Assembly: GCA_035578905.1 (NCBI GenBank)
Contig: JAQJVL010000795.1
Location: 81,001 to 145,000, forward strand
Length of the DNA stretch: 64,000 bases
Direction: 5' to 3'
Source: Stictocephala bisonia
Lineage: Eukaryota > Arthropoda > Insecta > Hemiptera > Membracidae
Position 1 is the stretch's first letter, and each line of letters opens with the position of its first letter. Below are positions 23,159 through 36,965 of the stretch, in pieces. The translations under genes and the position numbers were made by a program. The notes under the pieces were generated by a model. It was not told where the DNA came from. It worked only from the letters and a program-made list of their open reading frames with translations, and ran no database searches.

Positions 23159-23540
23159 TTATTGCTCTAAAGAGACGAGCACTTCCTTTAGGGTTTTAGT
23201 GTACTCGAGGAGACCGACAGACCAATACTCAGTTACAAACTGTCTTCTGTCCAGTAAATCACAAAATACTCCTTTAGACTGGTACCTAGCAGTTAATAGG
23301 GCAATAAATCTATCCTTGTTCTCGGGCCGGAGAGGGACAATAGGAAACATGTGCAGACCCTTAGACGTAGTATGGAGTTTGGCTAGTAGCGGCCGACCCA
23401 GAGCGGGACTTTGTTGGTGCGATTTATGGATAATGAAGACTACACTAATTTATGTAAAGACAACAAAAATTGACAAAAGACCGTCACATAATTTTAAATA
23501 CACTACGAACTGTAAATTCTTAGAGAAATTCATATTTTAA
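23159..23540 (-). other. GC-richer degraded segment, unassigned open frames on both strands
   Basis: This segment is more GC-rich than its flanks. The minus strand has a frame of 63 codons from ATG (23350-23159), and it stays open further upstream through LLAKLHTTSKGLH to about 23395. Residues such as RFIALLTARYQSKGVFCDLL look protein-like, but I match them to no family. The plus strand also has 113 codons (23199-23540). It could be a retroelement fragment or chance. I would not call a gene here. Confidence 0.25.
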
Positions 23541-25692
23541 TGAAGACTTAAATATTTTAGATAGGATGATAGAATGTGTAAAATGTAGATTTTGGAAGTA
23601 TAAGACCTTTTTGGATGGAATGATTTGTCACAACCGTTTGGAAACGGATATGCGTAATCTTCTGCCCAGCTGATCGATGTTTTCCTGTTATTCATGGGCT
23701 ATTGTTAATAAATCAGCTGACGCCAATGATGTCCATACATAGTTTCCCACATCAATATAAATCCCACATGTTGCGCTTAAAAAAGTTTTTCCGACCATGC
23801 TCACTCTTTATATGATTGCCAAAATTCTTTTAATTATATACTATTCCCATAGTGCAATGCATTTTTCTTATATTAAACGTCATTTGTACTACAGTACACA
23901 TTTTATTACAATAATTTTGGGTCTTGGATGTAAATTTTAAATATTTTAGCCTTAAAGCAGTGAGATTATCCGTACTAATATTAATTGATCTGCTAAATAA
24001 AGAATAACACTCAATCGTGGTATTTTATTAGTAAATTCATTAGTTCTATAACAATGTATGACAATTACAAGATATAATATGACAATACGGACCGGGCCAT
24101 GTTTCTAGGCACAGAGCACAGACCGTAGTTCCTACGTGGTTCCAGGCGTGTATGAGAGTAGTTCAAGCGAGATATCACACCCCCACCACACTTCCCCTAC
24201 TTCTATTATGTGCAATCTATTCAACATTTTGTTTAGGTTGGCTGCTATGTTTATATATCGTTTTCTCGATGGTGCTTGTGTTATTGAAATTAGTGATTTG
24301 AAATATGTTTATTTAAGATAAAACATGTTTTTTTTTTAAATTAAAAATCGAATTGGTTTATATTAGAAACTTGCTTTTTAAATTGTGATTTTACAATAAC
24401 TTATTTGATTACGTGCCATGATAATAATGTAAACTATCATTATATAATGAAATAAAAAAAAATGATTTTGTTCTATCAAAGAACACGCCAATTAGAAAAT
24501 ACGGTAGATATCACGACGAGGCTGCGCAGTAGACTGTGACGTCACATGGGTGAAATCACTTGGTTTGATTATTCTATCAATACTGGTAACTAAATCTACT
24601 AATAACGTGCAAGTATTTTCTAGATACCATTTCCAAGATGTTTATTTTTTAACTTGAATTTACAACCACAGATAACGTAGAGTTATTAGTAGAGAGAAAC
24701 ATTGTTTGACAAACACCCCAATGGCGAGTTTTCGCCAAAGTGGCGAGCCGAAGGCCAGTCCGGATTTCTTCGGCTAGGTTCGGTTTTAGGTACCCCCACC
24801 AAGTTACGTGATCAAAATAAAGAGCTGTGATTGTCTAAAATAACCAATATGGCTGCAAGTGTTTCTAAACGAATAAAATCACTTTATCAATTAATAATTA
24901 TAATAGTAGAGGAATTATGAATTTTTATTTAAGTAAAAAAAAAAAAATTAAATTGAATAATGGGAATTGGGGGATTCTTCATACCTTTATGATCATAATA
25001 GTATAGGACAATGATCATTTAGTTCGTTTTGTACTTACCGTTATGATTATATTTGTTGGAATTAAAATACAATAATAATTATTTTATTTATCAATTTACC
25101 AACATTTCCACACCACATTAGGTATAAACCAGGAGAAGAGGTCTTGGCGCGTTAGGAGAAGCTTAACGTGCCTCCTTTCCCAATAGGCCTATGAACACGT
25201 GTAAGGAGCATATAAGAAAACATAAGTTATTGTGTTTTAATAACATGTCTTTATAAATTACAACCTTAGATTAAATTTCTAAAAAGTCATCAGGTATTTA
25301 TAACGAACACAATTTCTAATATATATTTATGGTTATTATAATACATTCGTGTAGTATTATACTAACAGTATGTATTGGGTAGCACTGTCATACTAATGAC
25401 TATTAACTGCTATTGCCATCTCACAGTAATGCTGATATATACTCGTAATAGTCATATGGGTCCGGTGCAGTCATATTTCTTGTGTTAGTATTGACATAGT
25501 ACAGCCATCAGTTCATATGTTTGTAGCATTACATCGGTTGGGGTTGACAAACTACAATGTTGTGTGCTGTCAAGGATGAATGGAACACTTGCACGGTAAT
25601 TAGATAAGAACAAAGTGGCGAAGGTAGATTATCATAGTGCTTACGTGTCAACATTCGTAAAATAAAGAGTTGTTTGTTGATTGATTTTATAT
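23541..25692. other. Unassigned stretch of about 2.1 kb
   Basis: AT-rich with short GC-richer patches near 24090-24200, 24500-24550 and 24720-24800 (GGCGAGCCGAAGGCCAG is reminiscent of the Helitron 3' regions at 49640 and 58773, but no terminus follows). No supported coding region. Confidence 0.35.
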
Positions 25693-25885
25693 TGATTGTT
25701 TAACCAACGTGATTCAGATTCCACGTAAAGCTGTAGATCTCTTAGTTTCCCTAGATGTAGGGATATTAAAAAACGGCCATTTCTAAGGAACAATTAACCT
25801 TATTAACAATAAGAACTACACTCGTTCATCGACACTCATTCACTTCTCATATTCGCTCATTTCTCTAAGATCGGCATCTTAAAAT
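25693..25885 (+). mobile_element. SINE-A, 5'-truncated copy
   Basis: Begins at the T-arm-like ACGTGATTCAGATTCCACGT (25709-25728), continues AAGCTGTAGATCTCTTAGTT, CGGCCATTTCTAAGGAACAA, CTACACTCGTTCATCGACAC and ends TCTAAGATCGGCATCTTA. Truncation at the 5' end is usual for retroposed SINE copies. Confidence 0.75.
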
Positions 25886-26619
25886 AGTGAATAATAGTTT
25901 TGCTATGCTATGTAATGTATTTCTATTAGTGTTTTGAAGCTGTTTTCAATATTCAAACTCCGAGGGCATGGGGGATGGATGTATAGTAATGTACTATTGG
26001 GGTCAGTCATGGACAATGGTGTTGATGTACGATACTGTCTACCATGGCTGCAAGCCATTATCATTAATTAATGAGAACCTCCCTCTGTTAACAACACATG
26101 ACAATATTTAGTGGTTTGCATTTATTTTAAATATAACTAAATCTTTATTGTAGTTTTAAAACGAACTTTTATACGTATTTTTGTTAGAAAAGAGTATAAA
26201 TATATATAAATAAATGCAATTGGCTATTTATCATAATTGGCTTGTAATATTTTAGCTGGATTACAGAATATCTCAAACTAAAATTAAACATTATAATTTA
26301 TATTTTTAGATTTTATTTTACTGTCTACGCAGTGGAATTTTTAACGGTATAATTAATTAGTTTTAAATATACGATATATTGTTACAAGAAGAAAATCAAC
26401 TTATCGAATAGGAACAAAATAACCGAAGAAGACTGAATTTAGTTCAAAAAGCTTTATTTACCTACTTTGTTTGAGTTGAATTTGTTTCAAACAGTTTCCA
26501 ATTGAGTTCATATTCTTCGAATTACGGTTGTACTTGAAAAGTTTCAAGATGGCCTTTTTGCTTCACTAAAAACGCCAAAAACGTGTTTTTTTTTAAGGAT
26601 TTAGTTAACAGTATTGTGT
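25886..26619. other. Unassigned AT-rich spacer
   Basis: Nothing recognised. Confidence 0.35.
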
Positions 26620-26735
26620 GGACCTTTTCCGTTAATTCACTACCTCTAATTTTTCCATTACTTCATACCACTACTTTTTTTATCACAATTACGGTTAGGT
26701 TAGGTTAGGTGGCTACTAAAGTTGATCACAAACTA
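26620..26735 (+). mobile_element. MITE-1 copy 4, truncated
   Basis: Left end GGACCTTTTCCGTTAATTCA, a duplicated subterminal phrase (CCATTACTTCATACCACTAC), a GGTTAGGTTAGGTTAGG tract (26694-26710), then GGCTACTAAAGTTGATCACA. It stops at AACTA, where complete copies continue with GGTAAATCC. The right half is missing. Confidence 0.82.
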
Positions 26736-26980
26736 ATATAAATATAAGACTAAAAGATGTGTCGTATAAATAAATACCAATATAGCTAGATTTTGAATTA
26801 TTATAGAAAAGGAGATTTTTGTGTAGATGGTCCATATTTCCCCGTTACCTAATTTTTAATAATATTGATTTATAAAAAATTTTTTGTATCCATCAAGATG
26901 CTGATGATTTTCAGCTTCTTGTAGTATTTCAAAGCATGAGTAATTATGGCCGGTGCATATTTATTTTTTTTTATTTTTAT

Positions 26981-27013
26981 TTATTCATAAGACGCCGATC
27001 GTCTTATGAATAA
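26981..27013. repeat. Perfect 14-bp inverted repeat on a SINE-A tail end
   Basis: TTATTCATAAGACG (26981-26994) and CGTCTTATGAATAA (27000-27013) are exact reverse complements around a 5-bp loop. AAGACGCCGATCGT is the SINE-A tail end in reverse, so the hairpin probably arose from a small tail fragment. Confidence 0.8.
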
Positions 27014-30000
27014 ATATGAGATCTCACCTTCAATAGTGATACTCTATCTACAGCATGTATGCTTGGTGCTGATTTTTCAGGTTATTCGAACTTAACAAAA
27101 ATAGTGTCATGGTTAAAATTGAAAAATTTGTAATTTCAACTTAGCGTCTACTAGATTGGACCTTCAATAAACTTATAATCTCCGCCGAAACTAGTTTAAT
27201 AAAATTAAAATAAACAGCAATTTTATTTATTTCAATAGTAATAATGCAACATAACAGGTTAACATACCCAATTACAATAATAAATGAAACTACAAAATTA
27301 AATGCAGCACTAATAACCATGGAGAGAACCCGAAACTAACATGCATTAAGAGTCCATAATTCAACAGAAAAAAAAGAAAGTAACGTACAAAAATTATATA
27401 ATAAAAATGTTAACAATCGTCCAAAACAATACAACTTATAATAAATGTAAAACAGTAATAACAGTAACTGAAATAACTAAGAACAATAATAACTAAACAG
27501 TAAATAACAATAATATAACAAAGTACAACAACAACAATAATAAAACAAAGTGAATTAAATGTAAAGCGAAAGGTAACAATAAATAATAACAAGGGATTAA
27601 TTTGGTTCAATGAATATCTCCAGCACTATCACTATAAAAACATAAAAAAGCAACAAATAATGACAAAGAGAATAAAATATTAAAAATTATTACTAAAAGA
27701 TTGAATTAAAAAAAAATATTTTTTTTTAAATTTAGAACAGCACATTTTAGCCAGTTATTGGTAAGGTTGTATGACTACTGTAGGGCTGTCGACTTCCAAG
27801 CAGTGACTTGGCAGTTCGGGAAACGGCCTCTTTAAGGGTAAATACTTGTTTCATCTTAAGTAAACCGTAATAGAAATAGAACTTATCAACTGGTCTAAAT
27901 TATAAAATATCTTATTCATTTTGTGAGTTTTAGATGATGTGGACAACTTCTAACCTTACGCAGAAAATGAAAAACATAAACTACCCTTGCTGGTTTACTA
28001 TATGTACTATATATTGCAGACATGAATTGACACATTGAGTTTAAGTCTGACCCATCTTCACTGTACGGTACAACATTTCCCGTTGTCCCTACATTTATAG
28101 AGAATGTTGGTAGCAGAAAACTGAATAAATTTATACACGAGTCACAGTTTTTCGGTTTTGAATTTGTACATTCATTTAAAAATGAAAAATTAATGACACC
28201 TTGTTACATAATTCATACCTAAGATACTGTTAAAATTCAACACGAAAAAAAATAAACATGACATTATGGAGTTTTTAGAGATAAGAATGTTTCAGGGCAG
28301 CTTCGAAAGCGATAACTATTTAGTAATATATGAAGGGGTCCCTTTATGTCCTGTATGCTTAAAAAATTGGTCTAAAAGTATATAAAAACTGAGGACCATT
28401 ATCTTGTAATTGTATTAAAACTAAATTTACTCCACATGTAAAATGTAATAAAGGACTTAGAATGACAATCTAAACCAAACGATCACATTTAATTGAAATA
28501 ACTTAACGTTTGAGTTTAAAAAAATTACAAATCATCGGATGTGTAATCTTTTAAACACACTGTTATATATAGAATAACCATGTTTGTCTTTATGGGAAAC
28601 ACTGAATACTATATAGTTTCTTCTATGGTTGCGTCTTAATTTATAACAAAATATATTTATACAATTTAAACTGTATATTCAAATTGTTTATTTTAATTAT
28701 ATTTGTAAGGTTAAGTGTATGAAAGGGCCAGGGGGCCTAACTTAGCCTTTTGTAAATATTATTTTTACAACTAAATAAATTTTGTATTCTATTATAGTTT
28801 AAATCAATTTTAAAACAATAAATTAAACTAAAATATTGTAATAAGGTTATAAAAAAAGGGAGCTCCAAGTTATAGTTATTTTAGTTATAAGGATGTTAGG
28901 GGATAGCTAGGAATAAGGAATAGATGCAGAAATGTACTGAAATGAATGCATACCTTTAACATTATATACATTAGTTGGTATGGCTTTAAAACCTGAAAAA
29001 GAACAAACTATAGGAGATAACGATTTTAGTGTAAAAACCAAGTAAACATAAAAAAATCACCTGTAATCAATGTTTAGGAAGGAAAAAGTGAATAAAAAAC
29101 ATTCATACAAGAAAAAAATAAAATTCCTTATTAAGTTCAAGAAAGGTTATGCAGTAATGGATTTAAGTAATTTTCTGAAGTATACCGCAGCTAAGCAAAC
29201 AGTGTTTGTCTTTATGAATAAAAACGAGGTCCCAAAAAGCTAATACAAAATATTAAACCCTGCAACAAAATAAATTACACGACTTCCTTATCTGTAGCTG
29301 GGAGGAGCAATAAAATGAAGGTCTTAGAAATTTTAATCATCTAACTTTCTGTTGTAAACTCCCTTACTTTTATCTCGTTTCACTCAACTGTCTTTTAGTA
29401 TTAAATTTGCTATTATTAACCAGAAAAAATCAGGTTTTTTACTATAGGTTTTTGGAGGTGTGTTTAATTAATTGTGATATTTCCTCCACATTTTTTATTA
29501 GGTAAAGAACATTAAACAAATAAAAATTTATTAAGTTTTACGAAACAATTTTATTATCAATTTTAGTTATTCATTACGATGTACAAGAATATGTAAATTT
29601 AAATATAAATGTTCTTAAATAAATAAGTACTTATTTTATGTTTTTAATATATTTACGCAGGCAAAATATGAGACGAGAGTCAGAAAAAATATAGTTATAA
29701 AAGTATCAGTGTGTTTAACATCACCGGATATTGAATGTGAGACGACAACCTTCTTCGTTTCCAAGTAATTACTTTCGTAATTTATTTAATTAAAAATATT
29801 ATTTATAAGATATCACACCAATAGACCTCCTTGGTGTATACAAAATATGTTAGTTAATAGTCAAAACTAACTTGAAAGAAGAATTGGAAGATTGAAAAAC
29901 ATACAGGAACGTACAAAAGATACTGTAGAGATATCATCTTCACTGATCTTGATGTTTTGGTATAAAGAATTATTATTTCTCAGCGGAAGATTTTCCAATG

Positions 30001-32450
30001 TATGGAGAGCTACGTGTTAGAAAGTTTTTATGAAAAATATTTTTTTCAATACTTACTTTAAAACTAAAAATAAAAAATGTACCCATAACAATGTAAATAT
30101 TCAACTCTAAACATTCAAAGTTGATGTAACATTTCAGTATCATAGGGAAACAGTATCATCAGAAACAAGATTTTATGGGGTCGTTAGAAAATACATGATT
30201 AGTAGCTTTGTTCTGTTTGAGTTGTCCAAAATATTTATGACCTCATTGGCCAATGTTAGGTTTTGTTCCGAACTTCAAAAATAACAAAAACATGTCCAAA
30301 CACTCATATCAGTTTTTAGTGCTACATTTCTTAAATAAACTACCTGAACATTTTTTTTTAATTTATAAATTAAAAATATGTTGTATTGAACCTCAATAAC
30401 TATTTTTACTTGAAAGAGCATATAAGACCTTCCTTCATATTATTTTTTTATGGATTGATTTCCAGTTCTAATACTTGAATTACACAGGTATTTGTGTAGT
30501 AATATATATTTTCCATATACATAAATATTGTATTTATTTATTTCACTTTCATAGCTTTGTGTAATGTGATTGCCGACTGATACAGCAGAGGCGACTGATT
30601 CAATATTTTTGCACCGTAGACAAACTAGAGTCACTAATTTTATTTTGTTATTCCTGTTTTCTTTAAATGATTAAATATATGATCAAGAGTACTTGTCAAA
30701 TGTGATCAGAAGATTTTCTTTTTTTTTTATTTTTATATTATTTCTTGTTCATTTTTCATTACCGTGTTGTATGATTGTTCAAGTGTTAGTATTACATCAT
30801 ATTTTATATTAGAATATCATAGTTTCAACATAAAGGACTAATACCAAAATAAATACAAAATTTGTAAAGTCCTTAATTAACGATTAAAAGACCACATGTT
30901 AGAAACTAGATTTAACCATAATACGAGTTTGAGATAGATGATTCTTAAGTTATTTTGTTTTAAATTATTATACTGAAATGGGAAATCTTAATAGGCTACG
31001 TTATGATTTATGAACTACCAAATGAGAAATTGATCTTAAATCATAAAAAAAGTAGGTGATTTTGTCTTTAAAATGTTTTATACAACAGAAAATATTATGT
31101 ACACATAATACCTCAGTTTGTAAATAAAACTCGAATTTGGCTTCTACTAATGCTAAAACAACTACATCAATCACCCTTCTGATATGCCTATTTAATAGCC
31201 CAATGATCTATTATTAATTAGTAATATATGTAATACAACCCCCCTCCCCGAACCCCTTGAGTGTTTCTCTAGTCGACTATGGTGCTACGCAAGGTTTTAT
31301 GTACATGGTTTTGATTGTTATTGGCCATTTACTTGAAAAACATTAAGTAATGCAGAACACTGCCAAGACAGGAAAGCTTATATTTACCTAGGCAATCGAT
31401 AATTACCTTAAGAACTACTCATTTTGCCATTTTATTCATATTTCACATTAAGAGTGTTTTAAAATAACCTAAAATGTCAAGTTGCGCCTTCTAAAGTTCT
31501 CTCATTTATATGGTAAATGGTAACAAAGGCTATCATTAGCTGCTATCGTGATATTTATTACCTACCTTATTTTATCTTTTAGAGAGAGAAAAAACTTGAA
31601 AATCCTTTTTAAGTAAACATCTAGAGACTATGAAGAATATTTTTGTCAAGTCTCCCGGTCCGTATCCTTACAGTGTTTCCTTAAATTGACAGTGACCACT
31701 AAGTCGATTGCATTTAGATTTTATATTTATACATTAGAACAGGATTTTGAAATATTTATTAGGAGTTAATACATTTACATTTAGTCTATTATTACTGCTA
31801 AGCTTTGGTTGGTTTAAAGAAACATTATATTCTTTTATTTTCGTTTTTATGTTTTACATTAAAGTCACATTCCCTTCCCTTATAAAGTATTTATTTTCAA
31901 ATTGCCAGATAAATTAACAACAAAAACCAGAAAAAATCCCCCTCCCTTCACCAGTGGAATAAATACATCATTAGACATCCTGCATAGTTGTTAGTTAATA
32001 TCAAGAATAGTATCATATTGCAATTTTCGTAAAATACGAACGATAGTAATACACCTAGCTATATGTAATTTATATGTAAGAACGTCTGAAGAGGCTATTT
32101 GTTCATTACTTCCAACGGTACAACCATTTTACACAAGTGAAAACTAGATGGCAATAACTAATTCAATTTGCACACTCAGGATATATACTATATATATAAG
32201 AAAAAATATAATGAACAACACAATAACAGTGGTGACAATTATACATGATACAATAGAATAAAGGTATAAAATATAGAAAGACAAAATAAAAATAACATAG
32301 TTCATTCCTTAGGGGTATTTTTGAAGTAAGATATATCAATATCGTAGGTAGTAGAGCAACAGTTCTTAAAATACAGCAGCCCTTATAATTTAATTTTGAT
32401 AATTATATGGGCAGATTAAATAATTAATGTAGATGGATAGAAGAAAAATG
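27014..32450. other. 5.4 kb of AT-rich DNA with no recognised feature
   Basis: Rich in A and T runs. Frames at 27410-27610 and 30440-30634 are about 65 codons and low in complexity. No repeat shared with the rest of the window was spotted, and no splice-flanked coding segment could be supported. Confidence 0.4.
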
Positions 32451-32486
32451 GGACCTTTTCCGTTAAAATTCACTACCACCACTTCT
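32451..32486 (+). mobile_element. Solo MITE-1 end
   Basis: GGACCTTTTCCGTTAAAATT followed by CACTACCACCACTTCT. Only the terminal inverted repeat and the start of the subterminal region survive, and other sequence begins directly after. Confidence 0.75.
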
Positions 32487-32514
32487 GTAGAAAATATGAC
32501 AATATCGAACCTTT

Positions 32515-32676
32515 GGTGATCTTGGTTTAAAGTAAGTTCTGCCAATACGTTGCTGACCAGTCTAACCCAGTTATTAGTTATTGGATACAGCGGTCACACC
32601 ACTGACGAGCCCAATACACAGTGAAACAGCAATCAAGTCCACGTCATCAACCATCACAATGACAAATCAAGGACTA
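32515..32676 (+). repeat. Dispersed repeat G, copy 1
   Basis: Shares with 39828-39990 the phrases AAGTTCTGCCAATA, GTTGCTGACCAGTCTAACCC, GTTATTAGTTATTGGA, GCGGTCACACCACTGACGAG and AGCAATCAAGTCCACG. This copy has only one unit of what is a 73-bp tandem repeat in the other copy. Class unknown. Confidence 0.8.
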
Positions 32677-33070
32677 TAGTCCAGCCGTTTTAACTTTACC
32701 TCTGAGGTTTGCAGGATAAAATGGTAACTCGACATAGGCAACGTCACATCCAGACCACTACAGCCCTCTAAATTTTACATCCGGTGACTCACTTTTGGGA
32801 GGAATGTAGGAAGGTACAAATTTATTATTTTTTAATGGTAATTAAAATATTTTTAGTGCTTAACTGGGAAGAACTTTTTTACTGTTTACAATCATCAAGA
32901 AACGAAGTCAGTTGTACAATTGTAACTTATAAAAAATATCAGGACCCAGTTGTGATCTATCTAGACTGGAAACAAATTAGCCGTGGGACAGGAAGGAGCT
33001 AAGCGCTCAAGATATACATTGTTGCCTTGTTTGTGCTCCCTTGAGAGGTAAATTTAGAACGGCTGGACTA
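32677..33070. mobile_element. 394-bp element with terminal inverted repeats
   Basis: The ends TAGTCCAGCCGTTTTAACTT (32677-) and the inverted AAATTTAGAACGGCTGGACTA (to 33070) pair over about 25 bp with few mismatches, and TA lies at each boundary. The 72-codon frame inside (32784-33002) has no recognisable domain, so I read the whole as a non-autonomous DNA element inserted into or next to repeat G. TA-type target use is inferred from the ends only. Confidence 0.65.
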
Positions 33071-33519
33071 TATTTGTGCGGATATTGGCTACACTTGATG
33101 AGGAAATTGTGGTCTTGAGCAATCAGCTGTTTATTAAGGTCACAGCAGATGATGAAAATGTAATCCTAAAGAGACAACACATTATTCATTAAGCATAGTT
33201 ATTTTTAACAGTATTTTCATTATTATTCTTTAATTTACAAAATTTGGAATTTAGATAATAACCTTAACCCTATTCCACCAAATGAAATAGTAGTTTTCCT
33301 TACAATTTCACAGGTGAATAAATTCTTGAACTGCAGTTTATTTCTTATGGACGCCTTCGTCGTAGATGCACGTGTTCAACTTCTACAACATTATTTAGAA
33401 AACATTTTCAAATTTGTTTAATTGTTATTCATTATTATCATTATTATTCCCTGTATTATCGTTTTTTTCAATATTAAGTAATCATTATATTCAATCGCTC
33501 TAAGCTTGACTCGTTAGTG
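33071..33519. other. Unassigned spacer
   Basis: Nothing recognised. Confidence 0.35.
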
Positions 33520-33742
33520 TTAATGATACCAACCAATGATCACTGCTGATGACTGGTAACGGTCTGGGTTTCTACTGCACTGCCGCACACGGCTTATCGT
33601 CAACCTAGTCTCTATGACAATTTATAAATATAAATTACACAGTGGACAAAGAGTAGTTCTCTATCTCACTTATACAATTCAGTACATCCCTCTCGTACAA
33701 GTTCTTTCAGTAGATCTCAATCTAACTGACCTATCTTTAGGA
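33520..33742 (+). mobile_element. MITE-2 fragment (right half)
   Basis: Contains CCAACCAATGATCACTGCTG, CTATGACAATTTATAAATA, CACAGTGGACAAAGAGTAG, TTCTCTATCTCACTTATACA and CATCCCTCTCGTACAAG, aligning with 35165-35345. The left terminus is not recognisable. Confidence 0.65.
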
Positions 33743-34864
33743 GTATTATTCTAGGTATGAGATTTATAGTATGTATATTAGTCTATTTAATGTACAACTT
33801 CTTATTAAGGTAATTAATTGAGCGCAAACTCATCGATAAATTACGGAGAGTTGCTGAAACCAAATATATAAAAATCAGAAAGCCTAGCTATTAACGTTGA
33901 AATTATCCCCATATTATTTCTCCAACTAAATTTATGAATATTATAGCACCTAATTGCCGCAATTAACGCGTTCATATTGCAACTGTAGTGGAATTATAAA
34001 TTATGTATATGTTCAGTTTATAATTGTGTATACAGGCAGAAAAAGACAATTGGGAACATGAAATAATAAATTACATCTATTTCAAAGAATACAAAAAAGT
34101 TTATACAGAATAAGTCGAACGTACGAATGAAAAACATTGTGTGTAAAAATTTGACACCTCAATAACAATTCTATCCTTATATTAATTCTTTTAATCTTAC
34201 AATCATGTTGGTAAGCCTGGTTTCTTCTTATAGGTTAGCAAATATAAGTTCTTCTACCATATCTACAATTCATCCTGAATTAATTTACAATGCAATTGAA
34301 GTACTTTGTTCCCTTTAACCATAATTGATTATAGAACAATGCACCTCCATCTTTATTAAAATATCTAAGAGCACATTTTATACAGAATTAATATATTTCA
34401 ATAAAACATTACAGTAGATTCACGAAAGATGCATTTTGACGAAAATCTTACTTGATAAATGTAGGCGTCACACACCCACGACCTCCTCAATACACCATTA
34501 GGATCGTAGATAGATTTTTCATGGAGAGTTCATTTCAAGTTAAGCATTTCATGAAAGATGAATGTCACTGATAAAAATCTACTCAAAGGTTTTTTTCTAT
34601 TTATATACTCTGAAGAATTTTATCTTTATAGTTATTTATACTGTTGTGACGTTAAATTTAAAAGCAGACAATACTTTAAATAACTCAACTTGATTGTTAA
34701 CAGTACATGTTTTATAAATTCATAATACAGGAACATTATATCATTTTTAATATTTCAGATATATGTGAGTGAAAAGTCGTTAAAGGAGTACATATAAATT
34801 TATTTTTAATATAATTTAAAATAAACATGTTGAATCATTGCACTTTATCTTTGAGTGATTATAT
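33743..34864. other. Unassigned AT-rich stretch
   Basis: Nothing recognised over 1.1 kb. Confidence 0.35.
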
Positions 34865-35351
34865 ATAATTGGGCCGGACAATAAGCAGCCTAAGTGTTAT
34901 ATTTAGTGAATGTAGGGGTTTAGCAGTAGAAAGGAATTGTTCCACCACTGAGCTGCTCTAATTCACAGGCGTCACCAACTTCCGCACTCAAGTATTCAAC
35001 TTCCGCAACAGTGTTTAGTTTTAAAAAAAATCACTGTTTTTTTACTGCTATTATTGTTTTTATTACTATTGATTGTGTTGTTAGTCTTACGAATTGATTG
35101 TTATTTGAAGACAGTATAATCATATAATATTAATTTTTCTAAGCTATTCGTCGGTTTCAATGAAACCAGCCAATGGTCATCGCTGCTAATGATGTATTGT
35201 GCGAGGTTTGCTAATTACTGCCTTCCGTCATCCTGGTTGCCATGACAATTTAAAAATGGAACTACACAATGGTGGAAGAGTATTTCTCTATCTCACTTCT
35301 ACCATTCAGTGCATCTCACTTGCACCAGTGCCTTCTAGGTGGCCTATCTAT
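34865..35351 (+). mobile_element. MITE-2, complete copy
   Basis: The left end ATAATTGGGCCGGACA and right end TAGGTGGCCTATCTAT are imperfect inverted repeats. The interior has ATTGTTCCACCACTGAGCTG, ACCAACTTCCGCACTC, CCAGCCAATGGTCATCGCTG, TTGCCATGACAATTTAAAAA and CTCTATCTCACTTCTACCAT. About 487 bp. The 60-codon frame at 35199-35381 is not supported as a gene. Confidence 0.7.
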
Positions 35352-36390
35352 AATATAAAGTTGGCTTTTTTCTTAATTTAAGTAAAAATTGAAAATGGGG
35401 TTATTATTTATTTACCAGTACTGTATTTTAAATAATACCAGTAGTTTATTATTTTGTACTGCATATTGCGAATTAAAGGAAGGCGATTAAAGAATTGCTA
35501 TTTGCTGCACAGTTACAACTTTTTGAATAGGAATTTGATAAATTGAAATTTTAATAATACGTTAGTAGGCCGTTCGATATAAACTTTAACAAATATAGAA
35601 TGACTCTGTAAGAGGCAAAGGAAAATTGTTAATGCTGTACATTTGTATATCACGAAAAGTTGTATGTATGATTTTGCCCATCTTTCACTCTGTTTTTGAC
35701 AACAATAGGGCAGCCCTTGGCGAGGTTCCTAAGCGTCATGAATATAAAAAACAAAGCTTAAAATAATAGTTAGTTATATTTTGTAAAAAACATATTAGGA
35801 GATAATCATATGACAAACCATAATGAAAATAAACACTAAGTAAAATATAATTAATGGAACTATTTTAGCATCACATAGAGTTCTGTAATTATTTCTCTTT
35901 TACCCGAAGGTTGACACAGGCAAGTCGCGTCTTTCCTTCATTCGACGACTATGAAGATTATAAAAATAGACACAATTTAATACTATCAAGATTGATTTAT
36001 ATTTTTCTATGCCACATAAAGTAAGTCTCTTTCCTATTCTAATTTGGAAACTTCATAAAATTATACCGTAGATCGAATAGTGAAAACGTAGGGAGTGGCT
36101 TACAACTCGTCAAAGAAAAAAAGTAGTTCATGATGAAAAATGTTAAAAGAATCATGAATTTATAAATGAGGCTTGAGAAAATATTACAAATATATACTTT
36201 TAGTGTATCTAACTAGCATATAAAATTAGAAAACAAACAAATAAGATGACAACTTTAATGTGGTGTATTCTAACAATATTTTAAGTACATGTTTATAAAT
36301 TTATGGTTAGTTATTTCCTCCATTACAGTAAAAATACCATTTTTATTGGCTATTAAACAATTAATTACTACTGAAATTATTAATATATAT
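35352..36390. other. Unassigned AT-rich stretch
   Basis: Nothing recognised over about 1 kb. Confidence 0.35.
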
Positions 36391-36770
36391 TATTTATTTA
36401 TTTAATGTCCCGACTTTACTTCAGAGTGCTCTTACGCAAACGCTGTCACTACGATGAGTTTGGGAATACTACAACCAAGCGCGTGACGATGTAAGCCAGC
36501 CGCAACCATAGCAACGCCTTCAAGTCTTCCATTGTTGCCACGTTTCTGCGCTAGTTTTAAGACCTACTTGTTTGATGTTGTAAATTTGAGTGTGAGTAAA
36601 CATATTATGATCGTAGACTTTCTTATTATTTATACTGTCCTTTAATTTTGTTTCATTTTATTTTGTTTATAGATCTTAACGCATTATTTATGTATTCACC
36701 GTGCGTTAGAGCTTCCCTCAACTGCCACTACGTGCGCTTGTGTCAAGTCCGATCATTCATTAAATAAGGT
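36391..36770 (+). mobile_element. MITE-3 copy 1
   Basis: The left end TATTTATTTAATGTCCCGAC and right end AAGTCCGATCATTCATTAAA are imperfect inverted repeats. The interior GTGACGATGTAAGCCAGCCG, then CAACCATAGCAACGCCTT, is found inverted in 44841-45314. About 380 bp, no coding. Confidence 0.7.
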
Positions 36771-36789
36771 ATAAAGTAAACCCTCTTTG

Positions 36790-36965
36790 CTCATTAAATC
36801 TTGTGTACCATGATATCTCAACTTCCATAACACCCGGGCCAGCCTCATCCATAAAATGGAACCCACCATTAGATATTTTGGTGGGGTATCATAAAACAAA
36901 CCCTCCTGGAAATATAAGCCCTGCATTCTGTCCCATCTCACTTCCAAATTACATGATCCTATTCT
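36790..36965 (-). repeat. Diverged tandem duplication, unit about 117 bp
   Basis: On the minus strand GGAAGTGAGATGGGACAGAA and GGAGGGTTTGTTTTATGATA recur about 117 bp later as GGAAGTTGAGATATCATGG and AGAGGGTTTACTTTATACC. The 80-codon frame at 36995-36753 runs through both and owes its internal similarity to this. I see no domain. Confidence 0.5.
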
